NCBI RefSeq assembly: GCF_001905735.1
Contig: NZ_LISW01000004.1
Span: 1-64,000, forward strand
DNA length: 64,000 bases
Origin: Streptomyces sp. CB01249
Lineage (GTDB): Bacteria > Actinomycetota > Actinomycetes > Streptomycetales > Streptomycetaceae
Reading direction: 5' to 3'
The notes under the pieces were generated by a model, which saw nothing but the letters and a program-made list of their open reading frames with translations, was not told the origin of the DNA and did not search any database. The stretch's first letter is position 1. Every line of letters begins with the position of its first letter. The position numbers and the translations under genes are program-made. Below, one piece after another: positions 41,885 to 50,363 of this stretch.

Positions 41885-41915
41885 TTCGACCGCACCCGCT
41901 GAACTCCTGTACAGT
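41885..41915 (+). promoter_or_regulatory. Promoter of the second tRNA-Asp
   Basis: TTCGAC (41885-41890), a 19-base spacer and TACAGT (41910-41915), about 40 bases before the tRNA. Confidence 0.5.
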
Positions 41916-41954
41916 CTGTTTTCGCAGCCGGACGCAAGGAAGGCAGCGAAACCT

Positions 41955-42029
41955 GGTCCTGTGGAGCAGTTAGGAGTGCTCGCCACCCTGTCAAGGTGGA
42001 GGCCGCGGGTTCAAATCCCGTCAGGACCG
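41955..42029 (+). tRNA. tRNA-Asp(GTC), copy 2
   Basis: Identical over 75 bases to copy 1 at 37629-37703; a monocistronic unit with its own promoter and terminator. Confidence 0.96.
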
Positions 42030-42036
42030 CAGTAAC

Positions 42037-42067
42037 GAAAGCCCGGATCGCATCGATCCGGGCTTTC
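42037..42067 (+). terminator. Terminator of tRNA-Asp copy 2
   Basis: GAAAGCCCGGATCG-CAT-CGATCCGGGCTTTC, a perfect 14-bp stem with a three-base loop, eight bases after the tRNA. Confidence 0.88.
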
Positions 42068-42168
42068 GCGCGTCTTGACTGCGGTGTCCCCCGACGAGTA
42101 CTCAGAAACCAGGGGTCGCCCCGGGATTCCCGGAGTGGGGCGGCGCGCATCCACCGGGAGGTGGCGTG

Positions 42169-42468
42169 ATGGGGGCATCCACGGGCGAGAGCCGGCGCGA
42201 GCGGACACAGGGGCTCGTGAAGGCACCCAGGCACGACGTCCGCGCGCTGCTGCGCGCGCACCTGGCCGCCGCCTCCGGCTACCGGCACCTCACCCGGCAC
42301 TGCGCGGTCTGCGCCCGGCTGCTGAGGCTCGCCATGGAGCCCGTGACGGCCCCACAGGACGCCCGGACGCCCGATCGGCCCGCCGGACCGCCCGAGCCGC
42401 CCACGAGGCGCCGACGAGTCCCCGTACAGCCGTCGCGCAGCGGGGACGTAAGTCCTCCCACGACATGA
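42169..42468 (+). CDS. DUF6274-type small conserved protein
   Basis: 99 residues from ATG 42169 (GGGAGG seven bases upstream; GTG 42166 is the alternative). The core HDVRALLRAHLAAASGYRHLTRHCAVCARLLRLAM carries a CxxC pair and matches a Streptomyces family I remember next to bldC (DUF6274). The tail is Pro/Arg-rich and probably disordered. The CxxC may bind metal, but only one pair is present. It faces bldC in convergent orientation. The function is unknown. Confidence 0.72.
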   Translation: MGASTGESRRERTQGLVKAPRHDVRALLRAHLAAASGYRHLTRHCAVCARLLRLAMEPVTAPQDARTPDRPAGPPEPPTRRRRVPVQPSRSGDVSPPTT

Positions 42469-42784
42469 CCTTCGGCGGCGCCGTCGGCTTCCTCACAGTG
42501 GCAGGCTCGTAGTTGGCAACACTCGTGCAGTGTGACGGGTGTCACTGAATCAGTTTTGAGAAGGGGGTCCTTTACACCCTTCCTACAACTAGCGAATTTA
42601 ATATGTGCAATTGCACCTCCCGGAAGGATGTCCTCCGGATACCCCCGCACCGCCCGCCGACACCACGGGCGACGCCGCGAGTGAGGCCGCCGACGAGGCC
42701 CCGGCCGCCGGGCCTGGCTGCGCAAACGAGGCCGTAAGCCGACGGGGGGCAGGCGCAAGGCGGACCCGTTCCGGGCGCAAAAAA
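42469..42784. other. Gene-free, locally AT-rich gap between DUF6274 gene and the bldC terminator
   Basis: I see no gene. The part from 42500 to 42620 is AT-rich for this genome and contains the perfect palindrome GTGCAATTGCAC (42605-42616). Frames here lack the usual GC-rich third positions. Confidence 0.5.
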
Positions 42785-42816
42785 ATCGCGCTGGACCCGG
42801 CGGAGTCCAGCGCGAT
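42779..42816 (-). terminator. Intrinsic terminator of bldC
   Basis: ATCGCGCTGGAC (42785-42796) pairs with GTCCAGCGCGAT (42805-42816). On the minus strand the hairpin is followed by seven Ts. Confidence 0.92.
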
Positions 42817-42945
42817 CGGATGACATGACCCGTACGACACAGGTATGGCGCCCGTTGGGGCGGGCGCCCGTCATATGGAGCTATGGGTGAGCAAGTGGGT
42901 TGGGGGACCCAAAAGCCCAGGTGTGACGGGGTGACAGGGGGTTTG

Positions 42946-43152
42946 TCAGGCCTCGCTGCGCTGCTGCGGAATACCCGCAAGCAGTGCGCGGACCTCTGCC
43001 TCGCGGTACCGGCGATGCCCACCGAGCGTGCGGATGGACGTGAGCTTGCCTGCCTTCGCCCAACGGGTAACCGTCTTCGGGTCCACGCGGAACATCGTGG
43101 CAACCTCAGCCGGGGTCAGCAGCGGCTCGGCATCAGGGGTGCGAGCGGTCAT
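42946..43152 (-). CDS. bldC: Developmental regulator BldC
   Basis: 68 residues, the size of BldC, starting MTARTPDAEPLLTPAEVA. It is a small MerR-type winged helix (ATMFRVDPKTVTRWAKAG as helix-turn-helix; LTSIRTLGGHRRYRE as wing) without an effector domain. BldC binds head-to-tail on AT-rich direct repeats and controls the timing of sporulation. GAGGAGG lies about seven bases before the ATG. A strong terminator follows 130 bases downstream. Its leader contains an inverted repeat and the upstream region carries direct repeats, candidates for autoregulation. Confidence 0.97.
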   Translation of the reverse strand: MTARTPDAEPLLTPAEVATMFRVDPKTVTRWAKAGKLTSIRTLGGHRRYREAEVRALLAGIPQQRSEA

Positions 43153-43686
43153 GAGCGGCCTCCTCGGGAGAACCGAACCATCTCGGTTCTTTCCTCTAAA
43201 TTCTGCACCTTGACCCACGTTGCCCGAAATGGCGGACGCGGGCCGAGTCGGTTATAGGACGAACGGCTTGTCCTCGGCACTACAACTACACCATCCGTCC
43301 AGCCCGGTCGGCCAAACCGATGGAATTGCCCTCCCAGGTGTCCATCAGCGACGGAAAGCCGATGGACCATGCCATAGCGGACAGTCACACCACCGTGACG
43401 ATCAGTCACAGAGCGATCAGGAGTCATCAGACCCCCCATAGCGTGCAATGCTGAGTGATCCGCCCATACATGGACGGATGGAGTCCTCACCGGACTCCTT
43501 GTCCTATTTTGGCACGAGGGGTAGGGAAGGGCGCAAGGGCCCCGTAAGTGCTATCCATCACGGTTGAGGCAAAGGCCCGGTTCGGGACGTAGGTCCCGCC
43601 ACCCCCTGTGCCCCTTCCGCCCCTTCACCCACACGTGTCACATCCGAAACCGGTTCACGAACCGTTCGCGCAAGGTGCCGCGCCGG
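43153..43686 (-). promoter_or_regulatory. bldC upstream region
   Basis: 534 bases with no convincing gene. Elements seen: inverted repeat AGAACCGA-N6-TCGGTTCT (43169-43190) within the bldC leader; a TATAAC -10 candidate on the minus strand (43251-43256); direct repeats CAGTCACA at 43382-43389 and 43403-43410, 21 bases apart; and a hairpin GGAGTCC-N5-GGACTCC (43480-43498). The stretch is AT-richer than its surroundings, as expected for a developmentally regulated promoter. Confidence 0.55.
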
Positions 43687-44532
43687 TCAGTTGGCGAACT
43701 GACGGTCCCTTACGGCCCGCCAGCGCTCCGCGAGACGCGCGTACGCCTCGGCCGCCCGCTCCGCGTCCCCCGCCCGCAGCGCGGCGATCCCCTCCGCCAC
43801 GTCGGCGGCGCTCCGGTCGACGCTGAGCTCCCGCTCCGGCAGCGCGTGCACGAGCCCGCCGTAGTCCAGCTCCACGAGCGAGCGCGGGTGGAACTCCTCC
43901 AGCCACCGCCCGACGTCCACGAGCCCCGCCGTCAGCGGACCCTCGTCCATCGTCTCCCGCAGCGTCCGCAGCGACCGGGCCAGCCGGCGCCGCGCCTCGA
44001 CCATCGGCGTCCGGTACCGGAACACCGGAGGCTCCCCGTCCGGACCGGCGACCACATGCTCCCGCTCCTCGTCCGCGAACAGCACGAACCAGCGCACCGG
44101 CACCTGCCACACCGCCGTCCTGATCCACGGCCGGGCGTCCGGATTGCGCTCCGCCCACCGCTCGTGGTCGGCCAGCGCCTGCCCGCGCACCACCGGCGGC
44201 AGCACCGCGTCGAGCACCGGCCCGGGGAACAGCTCCGCCAGCCCGTCCATCGCCAGCCAGCCGCGCAGCCGGGTCCGCCACGGGCACACGCACACCACGC
44301 CGTCCACCTCGGCCACGAACGCGTCGGCGCTCTCGTGCGCCGGCACACCGGCGGGCGGGGTCGCCACCAAGTCGGCCAGCGAGCGCCTGAGTTCGTCCTG
44401 TGCCGTGGGCACCCGGTCGCGGGCCGCGTAGCGGGCCCAGTGGGCGCGCTCGCCCTCCGGGAAGGCCGCCAGTGGCTCGTACACCCGGAGGTAGGACGCG
44501 TAGGGAACCAGCACCGAAGACACCACCGACAT
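43687..44532 (-). CDS. Conserved hypothetical protein, cytoplasmic
   Basis: 281 residues from ATG 44532. No signal peptide or membrane segment. The N-terminus (VLVPYASYLRVYEPLAAFPEGERAHW, broken here into VLVPYASYLRVYEP and LAAFPEGERAHW) and the middle (RTAVWQVPVRWFVLFADEERE) look well folded. The last 60 residues are Ala-rich helices (AEGIAALRAGDAERAAEAYARLAERWRAV), possibly one TPR-like hairpin. A homologue lies between bldC and vdh in S. coelicolor as I remember. I do not recognise a family function. Confidence 0.75.
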   Translation of the reverse strand: MSVVSSVLVPYASYLRVYEPLAAFPEGERAHWARYAARDRVPTAQDELRRSLADLVATPPAGVPAHESADAFVAEVDGVVCVCPWRTRLRGWLAMDGLAELFPGPVLDAVLPPVVRGQALADHERWAERNPDARPWIRTAVWQVPVRWFVLFADEEREHVVAGPDGEPPVFRYRTPMVEARRRLARSLRTLRETMDEGPLTAGLVDVGRWLEEFHPRSLVELDYGGLVHALPERELSVDRSAADVAEGIAALRAGDAERAAEAYARLAERWRAVRDRQFAN

Positions 44533-44609
44533 GCGGTGATCGTGTCACGCCTGCCCCCCGGTGGGGGGTGATCCTTGGCACTGGAACAGATCTACGTGGG
44601 GGTAGGACT

Positions 44610-44656
44610 TACGCTCTTGCCCAGCCGGGCCGTCCGTACGGCCGGTCCGGCTGGGC
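44610..44656 (+). promoter_or_regulatory. vdh promoter element and leader hairpin
   Basis: A -10-like TACGCT (44610-44615) is followed by a large hairpin. GCCCAGCCGG (44619-44628) pairs with CCGGCTGGGC (44647-44656), enclosing GCCGT-CCGT-ACGGC. There is no T-run after it. It would sit at the very 5' end of the vdh transcript. Confidence 0.5.
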
Positions 44657-44710
44657 CCTCCCCACCTTCAGGAGGGTCTTTCCGCCGCTTCGTACTTGGG
44701 AGTCACCACA

Positions 44711-45802
44711 GTGACCGATGTGACCGGCGCGCCTGTCGATGTCCTGCACACCCTGTTCCACTCGGACCAGGGCGGACACGAGCAAGTCGTCCTCTGCCAG
44801 GACCGGGCCAGCGGCCTCAAGGCCGTCATCGCCCTCCACTCCACCGCCTTGGGCCCCGCCCTCGGCGGCACTCGCTTCTACCCGTACGCCTCCGAGGCCG
44901 AGGCCGTCGCCGACGCGCTGAACCTCGCGCGCGGCATGTCGTACAAGAACGCCCTGGCCGGGCTCGACCACGGTGGCGGCAAGGCCGTCATCATCGGCGA
45001 CCCCGAGCAGATCAAGAGCGAGGAACTGCTGCTGGCCTACGGCCGGTTCGTCGCCTCGCTCGGCGGCCGGTACGTGACGGCCTGCGACGTCGGCACCTAC
45101 GTCGCCGACATGGACGTCGTGGCCCGCGAGTGCCGCTGGACCACCGGCCGCTCCCCCGAGAACGGCGGCGCCGGCGACTCGTCGGTGCTCACCGCGTTCG
45201 GCGTCTTCCAGGGCATGCGGGCCTCGGCCCAGCACCTGTGGGGCGACCCGACGCTGCGTGGCCGGAAAGTGGGGGTCGCCGGTGTCGGCAAGGTCGGCCA
45301 CCACCTGGTCGAGCACCTGCTCGCGGACGGTGCCGAGGTCGTGATCACCGATGTGCGCGAGGAGTCCGTCCGCCGGATCACCGACAAGCACCCCGGGGTC
45401 GCCGTCGCGGCGGACACCGAGGCGCTGATCCGTACCGAGGGCCTGGACATCTACGCCCCGTGCGCGCTGGGCGGCGCCCTCAACGACGACAGCGTGCCGG
45501 TGCTCACCGCGAAGGTGGTGTGCGGCGCGGCCAACAACCAGCTCGCGCACCCGGGCGTCGAGAAGGACCTGGCCGACCGCGCCATCCTGTACGCGCCCGA
45601 CTACGTGGTGAACGCGGGCGGGGTCATCCAGGTCGCGGACGAGCTGCACGGCTTCGACTTCGACCGGTGCAAGGCGAAGGCCACGAAGATCTTCGACACC
45701 ACGCTGGCCATATTCGCACGTGCGAAGGAAGACGGCATTCCGCCGGCCGCGGCGGCCGACCGGATCGCCGAACAGCGGATGGCGGACGCCCGTCGCCGCT
45801 GA
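44711..45802 (+). CDS. vdh: Valine dehydrogenase
   Basis: 363 residues from GTG 44711 (GGGAG eight bases upstream). An NAD-dependent amino-acid dehydrogenase of the Leu/Val/Phe class that starts branched-chain amino-acid catabolism, feeding acyl-CoA precursors of polyketides. The substrate Lys region LARGMSYKNALAGLDHGGGKAVI contains both conserved lysines; the Rossmann motif is VGVAGVGKVGHHL, and AANNQLA is conserved. The sequence agrees closely with what I recall of S. coelicolor Vdh. A hairpin-bearing leader precedes it. Confidence 0.95.
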   Translation: MTDVTGAPVDVLHTLFHSDQGGHEQVVLCQDRASGLKAVIALHSTALGPALGGTRFYPYASEAEAVADALNLARGMSYKNALAGLDHGGGKAVIIGDPEQIKSEELLLAYGRFVASLGGRYVTACDVGTYVADMDVVARECRWTTGRSPENGGAGDSSVLTAFGVFQGMRASAQHLWGDPTLRGRKVGVAGVGKVGHHLVEHLLADGAEVVITDVREESVRRITDKHPGVAVAADTEALIRTEGLDIYAPCALGGALNDDSVPVLTAKVVCGAANNQLAHPGVEKDLADRAILYAPDYVVNAGGVIQVADELHGFDFDRCKAKATKIFDTTLAIFARAKEDGIPPAAAADRIAEQRMADARRR

Positions 45803-46092
45803 GCCGGCACCCCTCCTCGGGGTCGCGGCCCGTCGGCCGGCGAGACAAGACTCACGCCGGTCGGCGGGTCGCCTGCCGATAAGAGGTTAAAATCGCAGTT
45901 GACCAGCGAGGACGGGGCGTCTCGCAGGTCCTCTTCCGGGGCGCGTGATGCGGGCGGCGTACCGTATGGCCGCGGAAGCAGGTACCGTTAAAGCTCTACA
46001 GGCACGGTCTCTCTACCGAGAGTCCGTCCTGAAACATGAACGCGTGTCAAGACTCTGGGGCCGTCGAGCCCCGTCACCGAGGGGGTCGAGCC
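45803..46092. other. Leader region of the DUF3073 gene
   Basis: 290 bases without a gene. A small hairpin, GGGGC-N6-GCCCC (about 46060-46075), lies just before the ribosome site. No clear promoter match. Confidence 0.4.
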
Positions 46093-46350
46093 ATGGGGCG
46101 CGGCCGGGCAAAGGCCAAGCAGACAAAGGTCGCCCGCCAGCTGAAGTACAGCAGCGGCGGGACGGACCTGTCGCGTCTGGCCAATGAGCTGGGCGCATCG
46201 ACTTCGAGTCAGCCACCGAACGCGGAGCCGTTCGAGGACGACGACGAGGAAGATGACCCGTACGCACAGTACGCGGATCTGTACAACAACGACGAGGACG
46301 AGGACGAGAACGACCAGTCCGGTCCGTCGTCCAAGCGCCGCGGCGCTTGA
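46093..46350 (+). CDS. DUF3073 family protein
   Basis: 85 residues from ATG 46093 (GGGGG seven bases upstream). The start MGRGRAKAKQTKVARQLKYSS is basic and conserved. The second half is extremely acidic (EDDDEEDDPYAQYADLYNNDEDEDEND) and ends SSKRRGA. A charge-segregated, probably disordered protein found throughout Actinobacteria, often near purine genes; function unknown. A terminator follows at 46370. Confidence 0.9.
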   Translation: MGRGRAKAKQTKVARQLKYSSGGTDLSRLANELGASTSSQPPNAEPFEDDDEEDDPYAQYADLYNNDEDEDENDQSGPSSKRRGA

Positions 46351-46369
46351 CCTCGCGCTGACACATCAC

Positions 46370-46400
46370 CCCGGTTCGGAGCTCCTCCGGACCGGGTTTT
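46370..46400 (+). terminator. Terminator of the DUF3073 gene
   Basis: CCCGGTTCGGAG (46370-46381) pairs with CTCCGGACCGGG (46385-46396), one wobble, with a CTC loop and TTTT after it. Confidence 0.85.
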
Positions 46401-46473
46401 GTGCTGCCTGCGTACGGGAAGGGCGAGGCGGCCGGTGACCGGCCGGGCCCGTCGGCCCGACCGGTCCTCCCGC

Positions 46474-47547
46474 TCAGCGTGCGTACGAACCCACCAGCTC
46501 GGCGCCGGTCGCGTGGTCGCCCCGGGCGGTGATCTCGCCGGCGACCCAGGAGTCGACACCCCGGTCGGCCAGCGTCGTCAGGGCCGCGTCCACGGACTCG
46601 GCGGGGACGACCGCGATCATGCCGACGCCCATGTTCAGCGTCTTCTCCAGCTCCAGCTGCTCGACCTGACCGGCCTTGCCGACGAGGTCGAACACCGCGC
46701 CCGGGGTCCAGGTGGAGCGGTCCACCGTCGCGTGCAGGTCGTCCGGGATGACCCGGGCGAGGTTGTTGGCCAGGCCGCCGCCGGTGACGTGGCTGAAGCC
46801 GTGCACCTCGGTCGTACGGGTGAGGGCCAGGCAGTCCAGCGAGTAGATCCGGGTCGGCTCCAGGAGCTCCTCGCCCAGGGTCCGGCCGAACTCCTCGACC
46901 TGGCGGTCCAGCGCCCAGCCGGCCCGGTCGAACACCACGTGGCGGACGAGCGAGTACCCGTTCGAGTGAAGCCCGGAGGACGCCATGGCGATCACGGCGT
47001 CACCCTCGCGGATGCGGTCGGGGCCCAGCAGGCGGTCGGCCTCGACCACGCCCGTACCCGCTCCGGCCACGTCGAAGTCGTCCGCGCCCAGCAGACCCGG
47101 GTGCTCGGCCGTCTCGCCGCCGACCAGCGCGCAGCCGGCCAGCACACAGCCCTCGGCGATGCCCTTGACGATGGCCGCGACACGCTCGGGGTGCACCTTG
47201 CCGACGCAGATGTAGTCGGTCATGAACAGCGGCTCGGCGCCGCAGACGACGAGGTCGTCCACGACCATGCCGACGAGGTCGTGACCGATCGTGTCGTACA
47301 CGCCCATCTGACGGGCGAGGTCGACCTTGGTGCCGACGCCGTCGGTGGCGGAGGCCAGGAGCGGACGCTCGTAGCGCTTGAGCGCCGAGGCGTCGAAGAG
47401 GCCGGCGAAACCGCCGAGGCCACCGAGACCCGCGACCTCGGGGCGCTGCGTCTTCTTCACCCACTCCTTCATCAGCTCGACGGCGCGGTCGCCGGCCTCG
47501 ATGTCGACGCCCGCTGCCGCGTAGGAAGCACCTGTTGTCTCAGACAT
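46474..47547 (-). CDS. purM: Phosphoribosylformylglycinamidine cyclo-ligase (AIR synthetase)
   Basis: 357 residues. It closes FGAM to AIR with ATP in purine synthesis. Motifs: SYAAAGVDIEAGDRAVELMK at the start, the DGVGTK nucleotide/phosphate loop (ASATDGVGTKVDLA), DLVVCGAEPLFMTDY, GCALVGGETAEHPG and HVTGGGLANNLARV. Full length for the family. It follows purF on the minus strand with a 60-base gap and is probably co-transcribed. Confidence 0.97.
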   Translation of the reverse strand: MSETTGASYAAAGVDIEAGDRAVELMKEWVKKTQRPEVAGLGGLGGFAGLFDASALKRYERPLLASATDGVGTKVDLARQMGVYDTIGHDLVGMVVDDLVVCGAEPLFMTDYICVGKVHPERVAAIVKGIAEGCVLAGCALVGGETAEHPGLLGADDFDVAGAGTGVVEADRLLGPDRIREGDAVIAMASSGLHSNGYSLVRHVVFDRAGWALDRQVEEFGRTLGEELLEPTRIYSLDCLALTRTTEVHGFSHVTGGGLANNLARVIPDDLHATVDRSTWTPGAVFDLVGKAGQVEQLELEKTLNMGVGMIAVVPAESVDAALTTLADRGVDSWVAGEITARGDHATGAELVGSYAR

Positions 47548-47607
47548 TGCCTGGGATCTTTCGTGTGGAGATACGGGGCTGGGGGAAGGGCTGCCGGACG
47601 GTCCGGG

Positions 47608-49134
47608 TCACGGCCGCCGCAGCGCGTCGGCCGCCGCGGTCGCCGCGGGGCCCGCCGCCAGCTCGGTCTCCAGCAGCTGCTTGCCGAGCAGCTCCGGATC
47701 CGGGAGCTCCATCGGGTACTCGCCGTCGAAGCAGGCGCGGCACAGGTTCGGCTTGTCGATCGTCGTCGCCTCGATCATCGAGTCGATCGAGATGTACGCG
47801 AGCGAGTCGGCGCCCATCGACGTGCCGATCTCCTCGACGGACATGCCGTTGGCGATCAGCTCGGCGCGGGTCGCGAAGTCGATGCCGAAGAAGCAGGGCC
47901 ACTTCACCGGCGGGGACGAGATCCGGATGTGGATCTCGGCGGCACCGGCCTCACGGAGCATCCGGACCAGTGCGCGCTGGGTGTTGCCGCGGACGATCGA
48001 GTCGTCCACGACCACCAGGCGCTTGCCCTTGATGACTTCCTTGAGCGGGTTCAGCTTGAGGCGGATGCCCAGTTGGCGGATCGTCTGGGACGGCTGGATG
48101 AAGGTCCGGCCGACGTAGGCGTTCTTCACCAGGCCGGCGCCGAACGGAATCCCGCTGGCCTCCGCGTAACCGATGGCGGCCGGGGTGCCGGACTCCGGCG
48201 TCGCTATGACCAGATCCGCCTCGACGGGCGCCTCGGCGGCCAGCTTGCGACCCATCTCCACCCGGGAGAGGTAGACGTTGCGGCCCGCGATGTCGGTGTC
48301 GGGGCGCGCCAGGTAGACGTACTCGAAGACACAGCCCTTCGGCTTCGCTTCCGCGAATCGCGAGGTGCGCAGACCGTTCTCGTCGATGGCGACCATCTCG
48401 CCCGGCTCGATCTCGCGGACGAAGCTGGCGCCGCAGATGTCGAGGGCGGCGGACTCCGACGCGACGACCCAGCCGCGCTCCAGGCGGCCGAGGACCAGCG
48501 GGCGGATGCCCTGCGGGTCACGGGCGGCGTAGAGCGTGTGTTCGTCCATGAAGACCAGGGAGAAGGCGCCCCGCACCTCGGGAAGCACCTTGGCGGCGGC
48601 CTCCTCGATGGTGAGCGGCTTGCCGTCGTCGTCGGTCTGGCCGGCGAGCAGCGCGGTCACCAGGTCGGTGTCATTGGTCGCGGCGACCTGGGTGGCGCGG
48701 CCGTCCTTGCGCGGGAGGTCGGCGACCATCTCCGCGAGCTGGGCCGTGTTGACCAGGTTCCCGTTGTGACCGAGGGCGATCGAGCCGTGCGCGGTCGCAC
48801 GGAACGTCGGCTGCGCGTTCTCCCACACCGAGGCACCGGTGGTGGAGTAGCGGGCATGACCGACCGCGATATGGCCCTGGAGCGATCCCAGGGAGGTTTC
48901 GTCGAAGACCTGCGAGACCAGTCCCATGTCCTTGAAGACCAGGATCTGGGACCCGTTGCTCACTGCGATGCCCGCGGACTCCTGTCCACGGTGCTGCAGG
49001 GCATACAGTCCGAAATAGGTGAGCTTGGCGACCTCTTCGCCCGGAGCCCAGACACCGAAGACGCCGCAAGCGTCCTGGGGGCCCTTCTCTCCGGGGAGCA
49101 GGTCGTGGTTGAGTCGTCCATCACCACGAGGCAC
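47608..49134 (-). CDS. purF: Amidophosphoribosyltransferase
   Basis: 508 residues from GTG 49134. The committed step of purine synthesis, moving glutamine nitrogen onto PRPP. A short propeptide ends before Cys23 (CGVFGVW), the Ntn nucleophile; the glutaminase domain includes GHNGNLVN. The phosphoribosyltransferase motif is VVVDDSIVRGNT. Cysteines in PCFFGIDF and LCRACFDGEYP fit the Fe-S type of the Bacillus class. The start has no Shine-Dalgarno and a -10 element seven bases upstream, so the message is probably leaderless. An upstream frame to 49242 looks non-coding. Confidence 0.96.
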   Translation of the reverse strand: MPRGDGRLNHDLLPGEKGPQDACGVFGVWAPGEEVAKLTYFGLYALQHRGQESAGIAVSNGSQILVFKDMGLVSQVFDETSLGSLQGHIAVGHARYSTTGASVWENAQPTFRATAHGSIALGHNGNLVNTAQLAEMVADLPRKDGRATQVAATNDTDLVTALLAGQTDDDGKPLTIEEAAAKVLPEVRGAFSLVFMDEHTLYAARDPQGIRPLVLGRLERGWVVASESAALDICGASFVREIEPGEMVAIDENGLRTSRFAEAKPKGCVFEYVYLARPDTDIAGRNVYLSRVEMGRKLAAEAPVEADLVIATPESGTPAAIGYAEASGIPFGAGLVKNAYVGRTFIQPSQTIRQLGIRLKLNPLKEVIKGKRLVVVDDSIVRGNTQRALVRMLREAGAAEIHIRISSPPVKWPCFFGIDFATRAELIANGMSVEEIGTSMGADSLAYISIDSMIEATTIDKPNLCRACFDGEYPMELPDPELLGKQLLETELAAGPAATAAADALRRP

Positions 49135-49500
49135 GCCATCGAGTGTAGGGGAGATCGACCACTGGTCCGAATTGGGGATCCCCCGCCCCACCACCGGCGA
49201 AGCGCCCTCGAAGACCGCTCCCGGGCCCCTCGGATCGGTCACGCACGGTAATCGCGGGCCTTCCCCGATCTACGCGCGGCAACCGCCGCAGGGCAGGCGA
49301 CGCCCGGATCACCGGCCATCCACCGGCGGGTTCCGGCCACCCGGAAAACCCCGCGAAGAGGCCCGTCGTGGCACTGCGTGAGCCGGTTCCCGGGCGCCGG
49401 GGGCAAGCAGCCCGACCGGTCGTTTCGTGGCGAGCCTCACACCGTGGGCGCCCGGTATGCGGCATCTCGGGGCGTCCGGGGGTGGGTCGGCCGGGACGGG
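49135..49500 (-). promoter_or_regulatory. purF promoter and gene-free gap
   Basis: TACACT (49142-49147, minus strand) is a -10 seven bases before the GTG of purF. TTCGGA 18 bases further upstream (49166-49171) is a weak -35. I saw no purine riboswitch. The rest of the 366 bases up to 49500 shows nothing recognisable. Confidence 0.5.
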
Positions 49501-50301
49501 TCAGCCCATCAGCGGCAGCAGCTCGGAGAGATCCGCGCGCTCGCCGCTCGCGGCGACCCCGGCCGCTTCGACCTCCCGCGCCCACTCCGTACGCCCGGTC
49601 GCGAGCCGGATCCAGGTGAGCGGGTCGGTCTCGATGACGTTGGGCGGGGTGCCCCGGGTGTGGCGCGGCCCCTGGACGCACTGCACCACGGCGAACGGCG
49701 GCACCCGGACCTCGACCGATCCGCCGGGCGCCTTCTCGGCCAGCGCGTCGGCGAGGAGCCGGCTGCACGCGGCGAGCGCCTGCCGGTCGTACGGGACGGA
49801 GAGCCCGGTCGCCTCGTTGAGGTCCCAGGTGTGGACGACGAGCTCCACGGTGCGGGTGACCAGGAAGTCGCCGAGGCGCATCGCCCCGACCCGGGTGGCC
49901 AGCAGCCGGTCCTCTGAGGCGCCGGTCACCAGGGCCTCGAAGCGGGCGGCGACCTCCGCGTAGAGCGCGTCCAGGTCGGGGGCGGCGGCGGCCCGTTCGG
50001 CGGTGTCGTCCGCGATCCGGGGGGCGCGGGCCGCTGTGGTGAACGGCCACTCCAGGAGGGTCACCTCGGGTCTGGCGAGGGCCGGCGCGGGCAGCTCCAG
50101 CGTCCGGCTGACGTGGGAGAGGGCCATGGTGAGGTGCACGGCGAGCTCGCGCACCGTCCAGTCACCGAGTCCGCTCGGCGCGGCCAGCTGCTCCGGGGTC
50201 AGCGTGCGCACGCCGTCCCGGACGTGGGCGAACTGGGCGAGGACCGCGGTGCGGGTCCTGGCCGGGTCGTAGCGACGGGCGCGCTTCTGCGAGGGCGGCA
50301 T
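49501..50301 (-). CDS. Maleylpyruvate isomerase/DinB-fold family protein with SCP-like tail
   Basis: 266 residues from ATG 50301. The N-terminal four-helix domain (VLAQFAHVRDGVRTLTPEQLAAPSGLGDWTVRELAVHL) is the mycothiol-dependent isomerase (MDMPI/DinB) fold; WTVRELAVHLT and VELVVHTWDL carry the likely metal-binding histidines. The C-terminal part (VEVRVPPFAVVQCVQGPRHTRGTPPNVIETDPLTW, split as VRVPPFAVVQCVQG and NVIETDPLTWIRLATGR) is sterol-carrier-like. The family uses mycothiol in thiol-transfer or isomerase reactions; the substrate here is unknown. It follows the TetR gene by 62 bases on the same strand. Confidence 0.82.
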   Translation of the reverse strand: MPPSQKRARRYDPARTRTAVLAQFAHVRDGVRTLTPEQLAAPSGLGDWTVRELAVHLTMALSHVSRTLELPAPALARPEVTLLEWPFTTAARAPRIADDTAERAAAAPDLDALYAEVAARFEALVTGASEDRLLATRVGAMRLGDFLVTRTVELVVHTWDLNEATGLSVPYDRQALAACSRLLADALAEKAPGGSVEVRVPPFAVVQCVQGPRHTRGTPPNVIETDPLTWIRLATGRTEWAREVEAAGVAASGERADLSELLPLMG

Positions 50302-50363
50302 GCCGGGGAGCCTACGACGCGGCACCGACAGGGCGTCCGCCCCGCGTCCGCGGCACCCCCGGG

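Noticed and set aside
42605..42823. A 72-codon plus-strand frame in the gap before bldC
   Set aside because: No ribosome site, it runs through the bldC terminator, and its composition is not that of a gene.
43149..43490. A 113-codon minus-strand frame with AAGGAG before its GTG, ending in an ATGA overlap with bldC
   Set aside because: Attractive as a leader gene, but its third codon positions are not GC-rich (T and A are frequent), unlike every real gene here, and it covers the bldC promoter region.
44619..44656. Intrinsic terminator before vdh
   Set aside because: The hairpin has no T-run after it and no plus-strand gene ends upstream, so it is listed as a leader structure instead.
46399..49251. 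A 950-codon plus-strand frame across purM and purF
   Set aside because: Antisense shadow of two certain purine genes, with low-complexity translation.
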